Positions 54,543 to 63,519 of a stretch of 64,000 nucleotides of DNA are shown here, in pieces (position 1 is the first letter of the stretch; each line of letters starts with the position of its first letter). Origin of the DNA: Flavobacterium aestivum (lineage in GTDB: Bacteria > Bacteroidota > Bacteroidia > Flavobacteriales > Flavobacteriaceae); NCBI RefSeq assembly GCF_026870175.2, contig NZ_CP113977.2, forward strand, positions 1,364,001-1,428,000. The letters are read 5' to 3'. The notes beneath the pieces were generated by a model. That model made no database searches and was not told where the DNA came from. It was given only the letters and a program-made list of their open reading frames with translations. A program made the position numbers and the translations under genes.

Positions 54543-54556
54543 TTGTTTTAAAACAA
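54543..54556. promoter_or_regulatory. 14-bp palindrome before the efflux operon
   Basis: TTGTTTTAAAACAA, perfect, 7 bp before the ATG of the ATPase gene. A repressor site in the leader is possible; no regulator gene is adjacent. Confidence 0.4.
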
Positions 54557-54563
54557 ACGAATC

Positions 54564-55265
54564 ATGATTGAAATTAAAGACTTACACAAATCATACAAAA
54601 TGGGACATTCCGAATTGCATGTGCTAAAAGGAATTAATTTCAATATAAAAGAAGGAGAATTGGTTGCTATAATGGGGTCGTCAGGATCAGGAAAATCAAC
54701 ATTGCTTAATATACTTGGTATTTTAGACGAAGGAGATTCGGGAGTTTATAACTTAGACAATGTGCCCATAAAAAAGTTAAATGAAACCGTCGCTTCTAAA
54801 TACCGTAACCAATTTTTAGGTTTTGTTTTTCAATCTTTCAACTTGATTAATTATAAAAGCGCATTGGATAATGTAGCCTTGCCATTGTATTATCAAGGTG
54901 TAAAGAGAAAAGACAGAAATGAAATAGCATTAAAATATTTAGAGAAAGTGGGCTTGGCTTCGCATTCACATCACCTGCCTAATGAACTTTCCGGAGGACA
55001 AAAACAACGTGTCGCTATTGCTAGGGCTTTAGCCTCTAATCCTAAAGTATTATTGGCAGATGAGCCTACGGGAGCATTAGATACCAAGACTTCCTACGAA
55101 GTGATGGAATTGATACAAGGGATTAATGACGAAGGAAAAACTATTTTGATAGTAACTCACGAACCGGATATTGCAGCAATGTGCAAAAGGAATGTAGTGT
55201 TGAAAGACGGGTTAATCATTGACGATAAAATGGTAGAACAAGTTAGAGCTTCTTCATATGTTTAA
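54564..55265 (+). CDS. ABC transporter ATP-binding protein (MacB/LolD type)
   Basis: 233 residues. Walker A GSSGSGKST, Q-loop FVFQSFNLINY, signature LSGGQKQRVAIARAL, Walker B VLLADEP, D-loop ALD and H-loop VTHE are all intact. Of the MacB/LolD/FtsE class. It is the only ATPase for two permease genes that follow, so it probably drives a permease heterodimer, or two alternative pumps. Its end overlaps the first permease by 8 bp. First gene of a six-gene efflux operon. Confidence 0.94.
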   Translation: MIEIKDLHKSYKMGHSELHVLKGINFNIKEGELVAIMGSSGSGKSTLLNILGILDEGDSGVYNLDNVPIKKLNETVASKYRNQFLGFVFQSFNLINYKSALDNVALPLYYQGVKRKDRNEIALKYLEKVGLASHSHHLPNELSGGQKQRVAIARALASNPKVLLADEPTGALDTKTSYEVMELIQGINDEGKTILIVTHEPDIAAMCKRNVVLKDGLIIDDKMVEQVRASSYV

Positions 55266-56502
55266 TATAGAACGTTGGCAAGAAATATTTGAGGCTATCG
55301 CCAAAAATAAACTGAGAACCTTTCTCACGGGTATTTCTGTGGCTTCGGGTATTTTTATTTTAGTGATTCTGCTGGGGGTTGGAAAAGGATTGCAAAACGG
55401 AATAGAAAAGCAGTTCGAACGTGATGCAGCCGGTATAATTGAAGTATGGTCAGGGACAACCACAAAAGCCTATAAAGGGATGAATCCAGGAAGGCAAATA
55501 CAATTTAGAAATAGTGATTACGATATTGCAACTCAAAAATATGGAGAGCAATTAGATAAAAACGTGTCAACATATAATGCTTGGAATATCAATGTGGTAT
55601 ATGGAAAAGAATCGGGTAATTATCAATACCGCGGTGTGAATCCAGATTATTTAGCGATAGAAAATGCGAACATCATACAAGGACGCTATATAAACAATAA
55701 TGATCTTGTCAATAATGAAAAAGTAGCAGTAATTGGGGAAAAGGTAAAATTAGATTTATTCAAGGAAAAAAATCCTATAGGAGAACTAATCATAGTTAAT
55801 AATATCAATTTTAAAGTAGTTGGAGTTTTCACGGATCCAGGTGGAGAAAGAGAGGAAAGAAGGGTGATTTTACCTCTGTCGACTGCTCAAAAGGTATATG
55901 GTTTAGGAGATAAGATTAATAATTTGTTTTATACCCTAAAAAAGAGAGATACATATGAAGAGGCTTTAGCAGATGCGGATAAATTTACAAAAGATTTAGG
56001 GCACTTATTGCGAAGTAAAAACGAGATTGCCCCAGATGATGAAAGTGCTATTGGAATTAATAATTCGGTAGTTGATGCCAAAAAATATTACGATTTGAAT
56101 CTCTATATTCGATTGTTTTTTTGGTGGGTTGGGATTTGTACAATCATTGCGGGAGTCGTTGGTGTAAGTAATATTATGATGATTATCGTAAAAGAACGTA
56201 CAAAAGAAATAGGAATTAGAAAAGCGCTTGGAGCATCACCATTTTCGATTATTGTGATGATTTTGCAAGAGTCAATATTCATTACAACTATTTCAGGTTT
56301 TATGGGACTATTAATAGGATTGTCACTTTTAGAATTAGTTGGTCCTCATGCGCAGAGCGAGTATTTCGTGAATCCAGAAGTTGATTTTACCGTGGCATTA
56401 TCAACCTTAATTGTATTGGTAGTTGCTGGAGCATTAGCAGGTTTTGTACCTGCTTATAATGCCGCAAAAATTAGACCCATTGTAGCACTTAGAGACGAAT
56501 AG
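55258..56502 (+). CDS. MacB-type ABC permease 1
   Basis: 414 residues. TM1 (about 21-43), a periplasmic MacB_PCD domain of about 230 residues, then three helices of the FtsX domain (about 283-310, 330-355, 378-400) with VKERTKEIGIRKALGASP, the coupling segment. The end VPAYNAAKIRPIVALRDE is typical. Only about a third identical by eye to the next gene's product, with which it most likely pairs. MacB-like pumps act by mechanotransmission from periplasm to outer membrane. Confidence 0.92.
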   Translation: MFNIERWQEIFEAIAKNKLRTFLTGISVASGIFILVILLGVGKGLQNGIEKQFERDAAGIIEVWSGTTTKAYKGMNPGRQIQFRNSDYDIATQKYGEQLDKNVSTYNAWNINVVYGKESGNYQYRGVNPDYLAIENANIIQGRYINNNDLVNNEKVAVIGEKVKLDLFKEKNPIGELIIVNNINFKVVGVFTDPGGEREERRVILPLSTAQKVYGLGDKINNLFYTLKKRDTYEEALADADKFTKDLGHLLRSKNEIAPDDESAIGINNSVVDAKKYYDLNLYIRLFFWWVGICTIIAGVVGVSNIMMIIVKERTKEIGIRKALGASPFSIIVMILQESIFITTISGFMGLLIGLSLLELVGPHAQSEYFVNPEVDFTVALSTLIVLVVAGALAGFVPAYNAAKIRPIVALRDE

Positions 56503-56504
56503 TT

Positions 56505-57770
56505 ATGTTTGACAGAGAGAACTGGAGTGAAATTTTAGAGGCTTTAACGGCAAATACTTTTCGTACGTTACTTACTGCGTTTGGTGTTTTTTGGGGGATT
56601 TTTATTCTGGTGATATTATTGGCAGCTTCGAATGGTTTAGAGAATGGTGTCAAAAAAGGGTTTGATGGCATTGCTACCAACACTATGTTTATGTGGACCC
56701 AAAGCACATCAAAAGCCTACAAAGGTTTGCCAAAAGTAAGACAATATGATTTTAGGAATAGTGATGTCGAAGCTTTAAAACTAAAGTTTCCAGATTTATT
56801 ATATGTTTCTCCCCGTAATCAATTAGGCGATTTTAATGGGGTTAGCAATGTTATAAGAGGAACAAAGACGGGAGCTTATACGATATATGGCGATTACCCG
56901 GAATTGGTTAAGCAAGAACAAATGGACATTATTAAGGGGCGTTTTGTGAATCCGCAAGATATTCTTTTAAAACGTAAAATTGCTATAATCGGAAGTGGGG
57001 TAATCAGTGAATTATATATGGGTGCCGAAGAAGTGATTGGCTCATATATTAAGATTAACGGAATTAACTTCATGGTGGTAGGAGTTTATAAGTCAAAGGG
57101 CAATAATAATGGGAATGCAGAGTCGGCCCAAAAAAATGTTTTTATTCCCTTTACCACTTTTCAACAAGCATTTAATTTTGGAGATAAAGTGGGATGGATG
57201 GCGCTTACCGCAAATGATGATGCATCAATTACGGAGCTTAAATCTGGAATTATGGCATTTATGCGTGATAGGCATTCAATTCATCCCGATGATGAGAGAG
57301 CTATAGGTAATTTTGATTTGTTTAAGGAATTTCAAAAAGTGCAGGATCTGTTTATGGTACTTAAGTTCATAGCTTATTTTGTAGGGACATTAGTATTGTT
57401 GTCTGGTATTATTGGAATCTCAAACATAATGCTTATTGTTGTTAAAGAACGAACCAATGAAATAGGAATCAGAAGAGCTTTAGGGGCAACCCCAGCAGCT
57501 ATTAGATCCCAAATACTGTTAGAAGCGATTTCGCTAACCATTATTGCAGGGATGTTTGGTATTGCTGTGGCAACAGGATTATTGGTCATTTTGAACATGA
57601 TTTTAGCCTCAATGCCATCTGAAGGAATGATGTTTGTCAATCCAAGTGTTGACTTAACCGTAGTTTTTATTGCTCTGTTGATATTAGTAGGATCGGGATT
57701 ATTGGCTGGATTTATACCTGCACAAACAGCTATTAAAGTCAAGCCAGTCGATGCATTACGAACAGAATAG
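56505..57770 (+). CDS. MacB-type ABC permease 2
   Basis: 421 residues with the same plan as permease 1: TM1 (about 20-42), periplasmic domain, three C-terminal helices, coupling motif VKERTNEIGIRRALGATP and end IPAQTAIKVKPVDALRTE. It starts 2 bp after permease 1. Both contain KAYKG(M/L)(N/P)xxRQ in the periplasmic domain, showing an old duplication. Heterodimer formation is inferred from the single shared ATPase gene. Confidence 0.92.
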   Translation: MFDRENWSEILEALTANTFRTLLTAFGVFWGIFILVILLAASNGLENGVKKGFDGIATNTMFMWTQSTSKAYKGLPKVRQYDFRNSDVEALKLKFPDLLYVSPRNQLGDFNGVSNVIRGTKTGAYTIYGDYPELVKQEQMDIIKGRFVNPQDILLKRKIAIIGSGVISELYMGAEEVIGSYIKINGINFMVVGVYKSKGNNNGNAESAQKNVFIPFTTFQQAFNFGDKVGWMALTANDDASITELKSGIMAFMRDRHSIHPDDERAIGNFDLFKEFQKVQDLFMVLKFIAYFVGTLVLLSGIIGISNIMLIVVKERTNEIGIRRALGATPAAIRSQILLEAISLTIIAGMFGIAVATGLLVILNMILASMPSEGMMFVNPSVDLTVVFIALLILVGSGLLAGFIPAQTAIKVKPVDALRTE

Positions 57771-57811
57771 ATTTTTAACCAAAATATAATAATCGAATAA
57801 ACCATCATAAA

Positions 57812-58927
57812 ATGAAAAAAGGAGTAACCATAACTGTTTTAATTTTGATAGCGCTAGTCTTTTTTGGCGCTTTATATTACCTGTATGCAAAGAATCAAGA
57901 ATCACCTATTGTTTTTGAAACGGATAAAGCCGAAGTGAAAACAATAGTAAAAAGTACCATTGCTACAGGAAATATTGTTCCTGATGAGGAGGTACTTATA
58001 AAACCAAATATTTCAGGTATTATTGAAGCGGTTTATATTAAAGCTGGTGAAAATGTAAAAGCGGGTGATTTGATTGCAAAGATAAAAGTAGTAGCCAATG
58101 TATCTAATTTGAGTAATTCTCAAAATCAAGTAAAAACTGCAAAAATTGAATTAGATAATCAAGAAAAATTGTATCAAAGACAAAAAACATTGTTTGATAA
58201 AGGAGTGATTTCTGCCAATGATTTTGATGCAGCACAGTTGGCATATAATCAGGCAAAGCAAAACTATAAGGCATCAACCCAAGGGTTAGATATCGTAAAA
58301 ACAGGAACAGCTTCGGGTCTGGGAAATTATGCCAATACATTAATCCGCTCTACAGTAAACGGAATGGTGTTAGATGTACCAGTAAAAGTAGGAAACCAAG
58401 TAATTGAAAGTAATAATTTTAATGAAGGAACTACCATTGCAAGTGTTGCCGACATAGGAAGAATGATCTTTGTAGGTAAAGTTGATGAAGCCGAAGTTGG
58501 AAAAATTAAATTAAATATGCCTATAGAAATTACCGTAGGTGCTATTGATAATAAAAAATTCACTGCTGTTTTGACTTACATTGCCCCAAAAGGGAAGACA
58601 GAAAATGGAGCGATTCAGTTTGAGATAAAAGCAACAATGACCAATAGAGATGATACTTTTATCAGAGCAGGTTTGAGTGCTAATGCCTCTATTATTTTAG
58701 AAAAAGCTGATAAGGTCTTGTCTGTAAAAGAGTCTTTAATACAGTTTGATAAAAAAACGCAAAAACCGTATGTAGAAATTGAAAATAGTCCACAAAAATT
58801 CCAAAGAAAAGATGTGGTTTTAGGAGTAAGTGATGGTATTAATGTCGAAATAAAAAGCGGAATCAAATCTACTGATAAAATAAAAGTTTGGAATCAAGGT
58901 TTGAAAACTGAAGAAGAAAAAAAATAG
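57812..58927 (+). CDS. Periplasmic adaptor (HlyD/MacA family) 1
   Basis: 371 residues. N-terminal membrane helix (about 5-25), then lipoyl-type half motifs (IIEAVYIKAGENVKAGDLIAKI, quoted in part: VYIKAGENVKAGDLIAK), a helical hairpin around 95-150 (LYQRQKTLFDKGVISANDFD) and beta-barrel domains. It would bridge the permeases and TolC. A second adaptor gene lies at 60404, on the other side of tolC; whether both join one pump is open. Confidence 0.9.
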   Translation: MKKGVTITVLILIALVFFGALYYLYAKNQESPIVFETDKAEVKTIVKSTIATGNIVPDEEVLIKPNISGIIEAVYIKAGENVKAGDLIAKIKVVANVSNLSNSQNQVKTAKIELDNQEKLYQRQKTLFDKGVISANDFDAAQLAYNQAKQNYKASTQGLDIVKTGTASGLGNYANTLIRSTVNGMVLDVPVKVGNQVIESNNFNEGTTIASVADIGRMIFVGKVDEAEVGKIKLNMPIEITVGAIDNKKFTAVLTYIAPKGKTENGAIQFEIKATMTNRDDTFIRAGLSANASIILEKADKVLSVKESLIQFDKKTQKPYVEIENSPQKFQRKDVVLGVSDGINVEIKSGIKSTDKIKVWNQGLKTEEEKK

Positions 58928-59001
58928 TAGGCACGTAGTGTTAAGTGTAAAATTAAGTTAAATGAGTAAGGCGTGTTTGCCGAGCTTTTATTCAATAAAC
59001 A

Positions 59002-60399
59002 ATGAAAAAAATAAATTATTTAAGTATTGCCTTTATCTTCTTGCTAGGTTTTTCGACTCAAGCACAAACTCAAACAACAACACAAACTAAAGCATGGACT
59101 CTAGAAGAGTGTGTAAATTATGCCATAAAAAATAACATCTCTATTAAACAAACTGAACTGGATACCGTTTCGGCAAATATTGATAAAAGGGGAGCAATTG
59201 GGAGCTTTCTTCCTTCGTTGAATTCTAATGCTTCGCATTCATGGAATATCGGATTAAATACAGATCCAGTAACAAACGTTAAACGTAATCAAACTACTCA
59301 ATATACCTCAATAGGAGCAGGTATTGGTTTTGATATTTATAAAGGAATGCAAAATCAAAATGCTCTTAGAAAAGCTAAACTTTCTGTTGTAGCATCAAAA
59401 TATCAATTGCTAAAAATGCGAGAAGATATCGCTCTGAATGTTGCCAATGCTTACTTGCAAGTACTTTTTAATAAAGAAAACCTAAAAGTTCAACAAGAAC
59501 AATTGGCTATTAATGAAAAACAATATACTCGTTCCGAAGAATTGGTAAAAGCAGGATCTATACCACGTGGCGATCTGTTAGACGTAAAAGCAACAGTGGC
59601 TTCCAATAAACAAAATGTTATCACTGCCGAGAATGCCTTGCTGATTTCTAAATTGAGTTTGGCTCAATTATTACAATTAAAGGAATTTTGGGATTTTGAT
59701 GTTATTGATGCTAGTAATGCCAAAGATGAAAATAATATCATGGCGATTAAACCAATAGATATTTATCAAAAGGCTAAGGAAACCAGAACGGAGTTAAAAA
59801 TTGCTAAAACAAATTTAGAAATAGCCGAAAAAAATGTAGCAATTGCAAGAGGAGGTTTTCAGCCAACACTACAAGGTTTTTACAACTTTAATACTCAGAT
59901 TTCTTATGCAGATGTCGTAGCATTTGATAGTAATGGTAATATAATAGGGAAAAAAAGTGCAGCGCCATTTTCGGACCAATTTAATAATAATAAAGGTCAG
60001 TCTTTTGGAGCACAATTATCAATTCCTATCTTTAACGGATATTCTGCCAGAAATAATGTAGAACGTTTTAAAGTCGATTTAGAAAAATCAAAAATTGCAT
60101 TAGAAAAAGCTGACTTAGATTTGCAAAGAAATGTGTATACAGCTTTTACAGATGCAAAAGGAGCTTTGAATGCACATGAATCTTCTATTGTTGCACTTGA
60201 AGCAAGAAATGAAGCGTATAATTATGCTAAAGAAAAATATGCAGTGGGGCTAATGAATTCTTTTGATTTTAATCAATCGCAAACTTTGCTAACGAATGCA
60301 CAATCAGAAGTATTAAGAACTAAATACGATTATATCTTTAAAATAAAAATATTAGAATTTTATTTTGGAATTCCAATCGATCAAATCATGAAAAAATAA
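59002..60399 (+). CDS. TolC-family outer-membrane efflux protein
   Basis: 465 residues. Signal peptide of about 21 residues ends TQA. Two outer-membrane-factor repeats with long helices (for example NVANAYLQVLFNKENLKVQQ near 150 and GYSARNNVERFKVDLEKSKI near 350). Motif FDIYKGMQNQNALRKAKLS and IPIFNGYSARNN carry the conserved strand-helix turns. The outer-membrane channel for the ABC pump; located between the two adaptor genes. Confidence 0.92.
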   Translation: MKKINYLSIAFIFLLGFSTQAQTQTTTQTKAWTLEECVNYAIKNNISIKQTELDTVSANIDKRGAIGSFLPSLNSNASHSWNIGLNTDPVTNVKRNQTTQYTSIGAGIGFDIYKGMQNQNALRKAKLSVVASKYQLLKMREDIALNVANAYLQVLFNKENLKVQQEQLAINEKQYTRSEELVKAGSIPRGDLLDVKATVASNKQNVITAENALLISKLSLAQLLQLKEFWDFDVIDASNAKDENNIMAIKPIDIYQKAKETRTELKIAKTNLEIAEKNVAIARGGFQPTLQGFYNFNTQISYADVVAFDSNGNIIGKKSAAPFSDQFNNNKGQSFGAQLSIPIFNGYSARNNVERFKVDLEKSKIALEKADLDLQRNVYTAFTDAKGALNAHESSIVALEARNEAYNYAKEKYAVGLMNSFDFNQSQTLLTNAQSEVLRTKYDYIFKIKILEFYFGIPIDQIMKK

Positions 60400-60403
60400 G
60401 AGC

Positions 60404-61696
60404 ATGTCAAAAAAAACAATTTATATTTTAATAGGATCAGGTATACTAATTATAGGCTTGTTAATAGGGCTTTCTAAGGCAGGTATTATAGGAAATAAGG
60501 ACAAGGGTAAAGAAATTGAAATAGCTAATGTTAGTACAGGAACTATTGTAGAAACCGTTTCGGCTACAGGGAAAATTCAACCAGAAATAGAAGTGAAGAT
60601 AGCTTCTATGGTATCTGGCGAGATTATAGATTTACCTATAAAAGAAGGACAGGTGGTGAAGAAAGGAGATTTATTGGTGAAGATAAATCCAGATCTGTAT
60701 ACATCAGGTTTGAACAGGACGGTAGCTAATTTATCTGGAACAAAAGCGGGCTTAAGTCAGTCTGAGGCTTCTTATAGTGAAGCTAAAGCAAATTACGAAA
60801 GAAATAAAATTTTGTTTGAGAAAGGAATTATCTCTAAATCAGATTGGGATAAGTCCATTGCTTCTTTTGAAGTAGCAAAAGCTACCAAACAATCCGCTTA
60901 CTATAATGTACAAAGTGCTTCGGCAACTGTAATTGAAGCCAAAGACAATCTTGGGAGAACCGTTATCTACGCTCCAGCAGATGGTACGATATCAATGTTG
61001 AATGTAGAGCTAGGAGAAAGGGTTTTAGGAACGCAACAAATGGCGGGAACTGAAATTTTAAGAGTAGCCAACTTGAATAATATGGAAGTCGAAGTTGATG
61101 TAAATGAAAATGACATCGTAAAAATAAAGGAGGGAGACTTGGCAAATGTTGAAGTCGATGCTTATTTAAAAAAACAGTTCAGAGGTGTTGTAACCAGTAT
61201 TTCCAATTCGGCTAGCACGGCATTAACGGCTGACCAAGTGACTAATTTTAAAGTAAAAGTTAGAATCTTAAAAGAATCATATCAAGATTTAATGGAGGGC
61301 AGACGAGCTTCATATTCTCCTTTTAGACCAGGAATGACTGCAACAGTAGATATAATTACAAAAACGCATAAAAACGTTATTAATGTGCCTATAAGTTCAG
61401 TAGTCGTGAAGTCTGATACAACTGCAGTAAAAGAAATAAAAATAGATGGGCCAGAATCTGATGAGAAAAAAACTATTCCTAAAAGTGATAAGAAATTAGA
61501 ATGTGTTTTTGTAAAAGTAGGAGATAAAGCTAAAATCAGAATCATAAAAACGGGTATTCAGGATGATACAAATATTGAGGTGTTGTCTGGTCTAAAAAAA
61601 GGAGATGTAGTTATTACGGGACCTTATACCACAGTATCTAAAGAGTTAAATTCTGGAGATAAAGTATTTGTTCAGACAGATGATAAGAAAAAATAA
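60404..61696 (+). CDS. Periplasmic adaptor (MacA-like) 2
   Basis: 430 residues. N-terminal helix (about 5-25), biotinyl-lipoyl-like motif IIDLPIKEGQVVKKGDLLVK, hairpin (about 110-175) with NRTVANLSGTKAGLSQSE and YERNKILFEKGIISKSDWD, then FRPGMTATVDI and membrane-proximal domain. Longer than adaptor 1 and closer to MacA. It starts 4 bp after tolC. Last gene, followed by a terminator; together with 54564-60399 it completes a tripartite MacAB-TolC-like system. Confidence 0.9.
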   Translation: MSKKTIYILIGSGILIIGLLIGLSKAGIIGNKDKGKEIEIANVSTGTIVETVSATGKIQPEIEVKIASMVSGEIIDLPIKEGQVVKKGDLLVKINPDLYTSGLNRTVANLSGTKAGLSQSEASYSEAKANYERNKILFEKGIISKSDWDKSIASFEVAKATKQSAYYNVQSASATVIEAKDNLGRTVIYAPADGTISMLNVELGERVLGTQQMAGTEILRVANLNNMEVEVDVNENDIVKIKEGDLANVEVDAYLKKQFRGVVTSISNSASTALTADQVTNFKVKVRILKESYQDLMEGRRASYSPFRPGMTATVDIITKTHKNVINVPISSVVVKSDTTAVKEIKIDGPESDEKKTIPKSDKKLECVFVKVGDKAKIRIIKTGIQDDTNIEVLSGLKKGDVVITGPYTTVSKELNSGDKVFVQTDDKKK

Positions 61697-61753
61697 TTTA
61701 AGTTTATTAAATTGTTTTTCGGTCAAATTCATTTCGATTATTAGTAAATAAAG

Positions 61754-61787
61754 CACGTCCAGAACTTTCTGGGCGTGTTTTTGTTTT
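61754..61787 (+). terminator. Terminator of the efflux operon
   Basis: CACGTCCAGA (61754-61763) with TCTGGGCGTG (61768-61777), one G-T pair, then T-run. Confidence 0.88.
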
Positions 61788-61836
61788 TATAAAGGATATT
61801 TCAAAATTCGGTGTAAATTTGCAATCGTATGAATCA

Positions 61837-61871
61837 TTTGAAGCTTTTTAGATCTTGGTAATCTAATTTTG
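61837..61871 (+). promoter_or_regulatory. Promoter of tsaB
   Basis: TTTG (61837-61840), 23 bp, TAATTTTG (61864-61871). Another -7-like box, TAAATTTG, lies at 61814-61821. The proximal one gives a leader that consists of the heptad repeats. Confidence 0.5.
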
Positions 61872-61873
61872 TA

Positions 61874-61915
61874 TAAGTCAGAAACTAAAGTCTAAAATCT
61901 AATATTTAAAATCTT
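61874..61915. repeat. Heptad-periodic repeats in the tsaB leader
   Basis: Six successive heptads: TAAGTCA, GAAACTA, AAGTCTA, AAATCTA, ATATTTA, AAATCTT, ending 5 bp before the ATG. Same 7-bp period as the blocks before the kinase gene and actB. Confidence 0.65.
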
Positions 61916-61920
61916 TAAAA

Positions 61921-62589
61921 ATGTCCTATATCCTCAACATTGAAACTGCTACCAAAAATTGTTCTGTTGCTTTGGCAAAAGAAGGAAAAACTATATTGTG
62001 CAAAGAAATTGCAGATGAAGGTTATTCTCATGCTGAACGATTGCATGTTTTTATTGAAGAAATTATCAATGAGGCGGGGATTACCCTCAATGATTTAGTT
62101 GCTATTGCAGTAAGTCAAGGACCGGGTTCATATACAGGATTGCGTATTGGTGTTTCGGCAGCAAAAGGATTGTGTTTCGCCTTGAATATTCCGTTGATTG
62201 CGGTAGATACGTTACAAGCATTAGCCTCCCAGGTAACAGTTACAGATGGTTTAATTGTTCCAATGATTGATGCCCGTAGAATGGAAGTATATAGCGCCAT
62301 ATTCTCGTCAACTTTAGAGAAAAAAAGAGAAATCCTTGCAGAGGTTATCACGGAAAACTCTTTCGAAGAACTACATGAAAAATTATATTTTGTGGGTGAT
62401 TGTAATGAGAAATGCAAATCTGTTTTAACTAATGAGAATTTCGTATTCTTGGATACAATTAAGTATCCTTCTGCCAATGAAATGAGTGCTTTAAGCTATG
62501 ATAAATACAAAATAAGCGACACTGTAGATGTCGCTTATTTTGAACCTTATTATTTGAAAGACTTTTTAATTACTAGTTCAAAGAAATAA
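61921..62589 (+). CDS. tsaB: tRNA threonylcarbamoyladenosine biosynthesis protein TsaB
   Basis: 222 residues, ASKHA fold: LNIETATKNCSVALAKEG at the start, SQGPGSYTGLRIGVSAAKGL in the middle (about 64-83) and VPMIDARRMEVYSAIF. It forms the dimer with TsaD needed for t6A37 modification of ANN-decoding tRNAs. Monocistronic by the spacing. It converges with the MscS-type gene 23 bp away, with no clear terminator between. Confidence 0.95.
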   Translation: MSYILNIETATKNCSVALAKEGKTILCKEIADEGYSHAERLHVFIEEIINEAGITLNDLVAIAVSQGPGSYTGLRIGVSAAKGLCFALNIPLIAVDTLQALASQVTVTDGLIVPMIDARRMEVYSAIFSSTLEKKREILAEVITENSFEELHEKLYFVGDCNEKCKSVLTNENFVFLDTIKYPSANEMSALSYDKYKISDTVDVAYFEPYYLKDFLITSSKK

Positions 62590-62612
62590 TCAATCACTAG
62601 TAATCATTGTTT

Positions 62613-63440
62613 CTAATTATTGCTTTTAGATAATTCAGTAACGAATGGCTGAAAAGTAATGCCAGCAGTATCAAAAGCCAATTTGCAATTTTCTAAAGTA
62701 TCTGAGGTAACAGAGTTGAAATCGTCATTATTTGCCCAAGGACGAACTGCCAACTGAATTGAATTATCAGTGAGATTCTTTACTGAAACTTCTGCAGCAG
62801 GTGTTGATAATACTTTAGGGTTACTGTTTAGGATAGTTGTTATGATTTCCTTTGCTTTTTTAATATCGGTGTCATATGAAATAGCAATAGTTAAATCAAC
62901 TCTTCTAAAACCTTCCATAGAATAGTTGATAATGGTTCCATTTGATAAGGCTCCATTTGGAACAAAGATTGTTTGATTGTTGGAGGTGATTAATTTGGTT
63001 ACAAAAATTTGTATTTCTTTTACTGTAGCAGTAACTCCTTGCGCTTCAATTGTGTCTCCTACTTTGAAAGGTTTGAAAAGGATAATTAGCATTCCGCCAG
63101 CAAAGTTTGATAATGAACCTTGTAAAGATAAACCAACAGCAAGCCCCATAGCACCAAGAATGGCAACAAAAGATGAGGTTCCTATTCCTAATTTGTCTAT
63201 GAAGGTTACAAATAATAGTACTCTTAAAACCCAAAGTAAAATATCAGCAAGAAATTTGGTTAATGTAGGATCCAATTCTCTTTTAACCATTATTTTTCGA
63301 ATAATTCTATTGATAATTCGAATAGCGTAAAGTCCAATAAATAAAATTAGAAAGGCAGAAATTACCTTTGGCGAATAATCTATCAGAACTTTCAAAAAAG
63401 TGCTGGCATAGCTAGTGATGTTTTCAGGATTTAATGTCAT
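62613..63440 (-). CDS. Small-conductance mechanosensitive channel (MscS family)
   Basis: 275 residues from the ATG at 63440 (MTLNPENITSYAS); an in-frame ATG at 63491 would read through the leader hairpin and lies at the promoter, so it is rejected. Three membrane helices (about 20-45, 62-85, 90-118), the last being the pore helix with ILGAMGLAVGLSLQGSLSNFAGG. The beta domain (VGDTIEAQGVTATVKEIQIF and IFVPNGALSNGTIINYS) and the C-terminal part follow. It opens on hypo-osmotic stress to release solutes. Confidence 0.92.
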   Translation of the reverse strand: MTLNPENITSYASTFLKVLIDYSPKVISAFLILFIGLYAIRIINRIIRKIMVKRELDPTLTKFLADILLWVLRVLLFVTFIDKLGIGTSSFVAILGAMGLAVGLSLQGSLSNFAGGMLIILFKPFKVGDTIEAQGVTATVKEIQIFVTKLITSNNQTIFVPNGALSNGTIINYSMEGFRRVDLTIAISYDTDIKKAKEIITTILNSNPKVLSTPAAEVSVKNLTDNSIQLAVRPWANNDDFNSVTSDTLENCKLAFDTAGITFQPFVTELSKSNN

Positions 63441-63451
63441 GGTAAAATAAT

Positions 63452-63475
63452 AAAAAACCTTCTCAGAGAGAAGGT
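63452..63475 (-). terminator. Hairpin with T-run between the 22-mer gene and mscS
   Basis: CCTTCTC (63458-63464), AGA loop, GAGAAGG (63468-63474); on the minus strand followed by six T. It can end the transcript of the gene at 63520, but it also lies inside the mscS leader, just after its promoter element. Confidence 0.7.
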
Positions 63476-63488
63476 GATAGTTGAAGTG

Positions 63489-63496
63489 CAAAAATA
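63489..63496 (-). promoter_or_regulatory. -7 promoter element of mscS
   Basis: CAAAAATA on plus is TATTTTTG on minus, followed by CA; the transcript would start near 63482, only a few bases before the hairpin. Confidence 0.5.
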
Positions 63497-63519
63497 CGAA
63501 TTATTTATTTTTTTAAATG

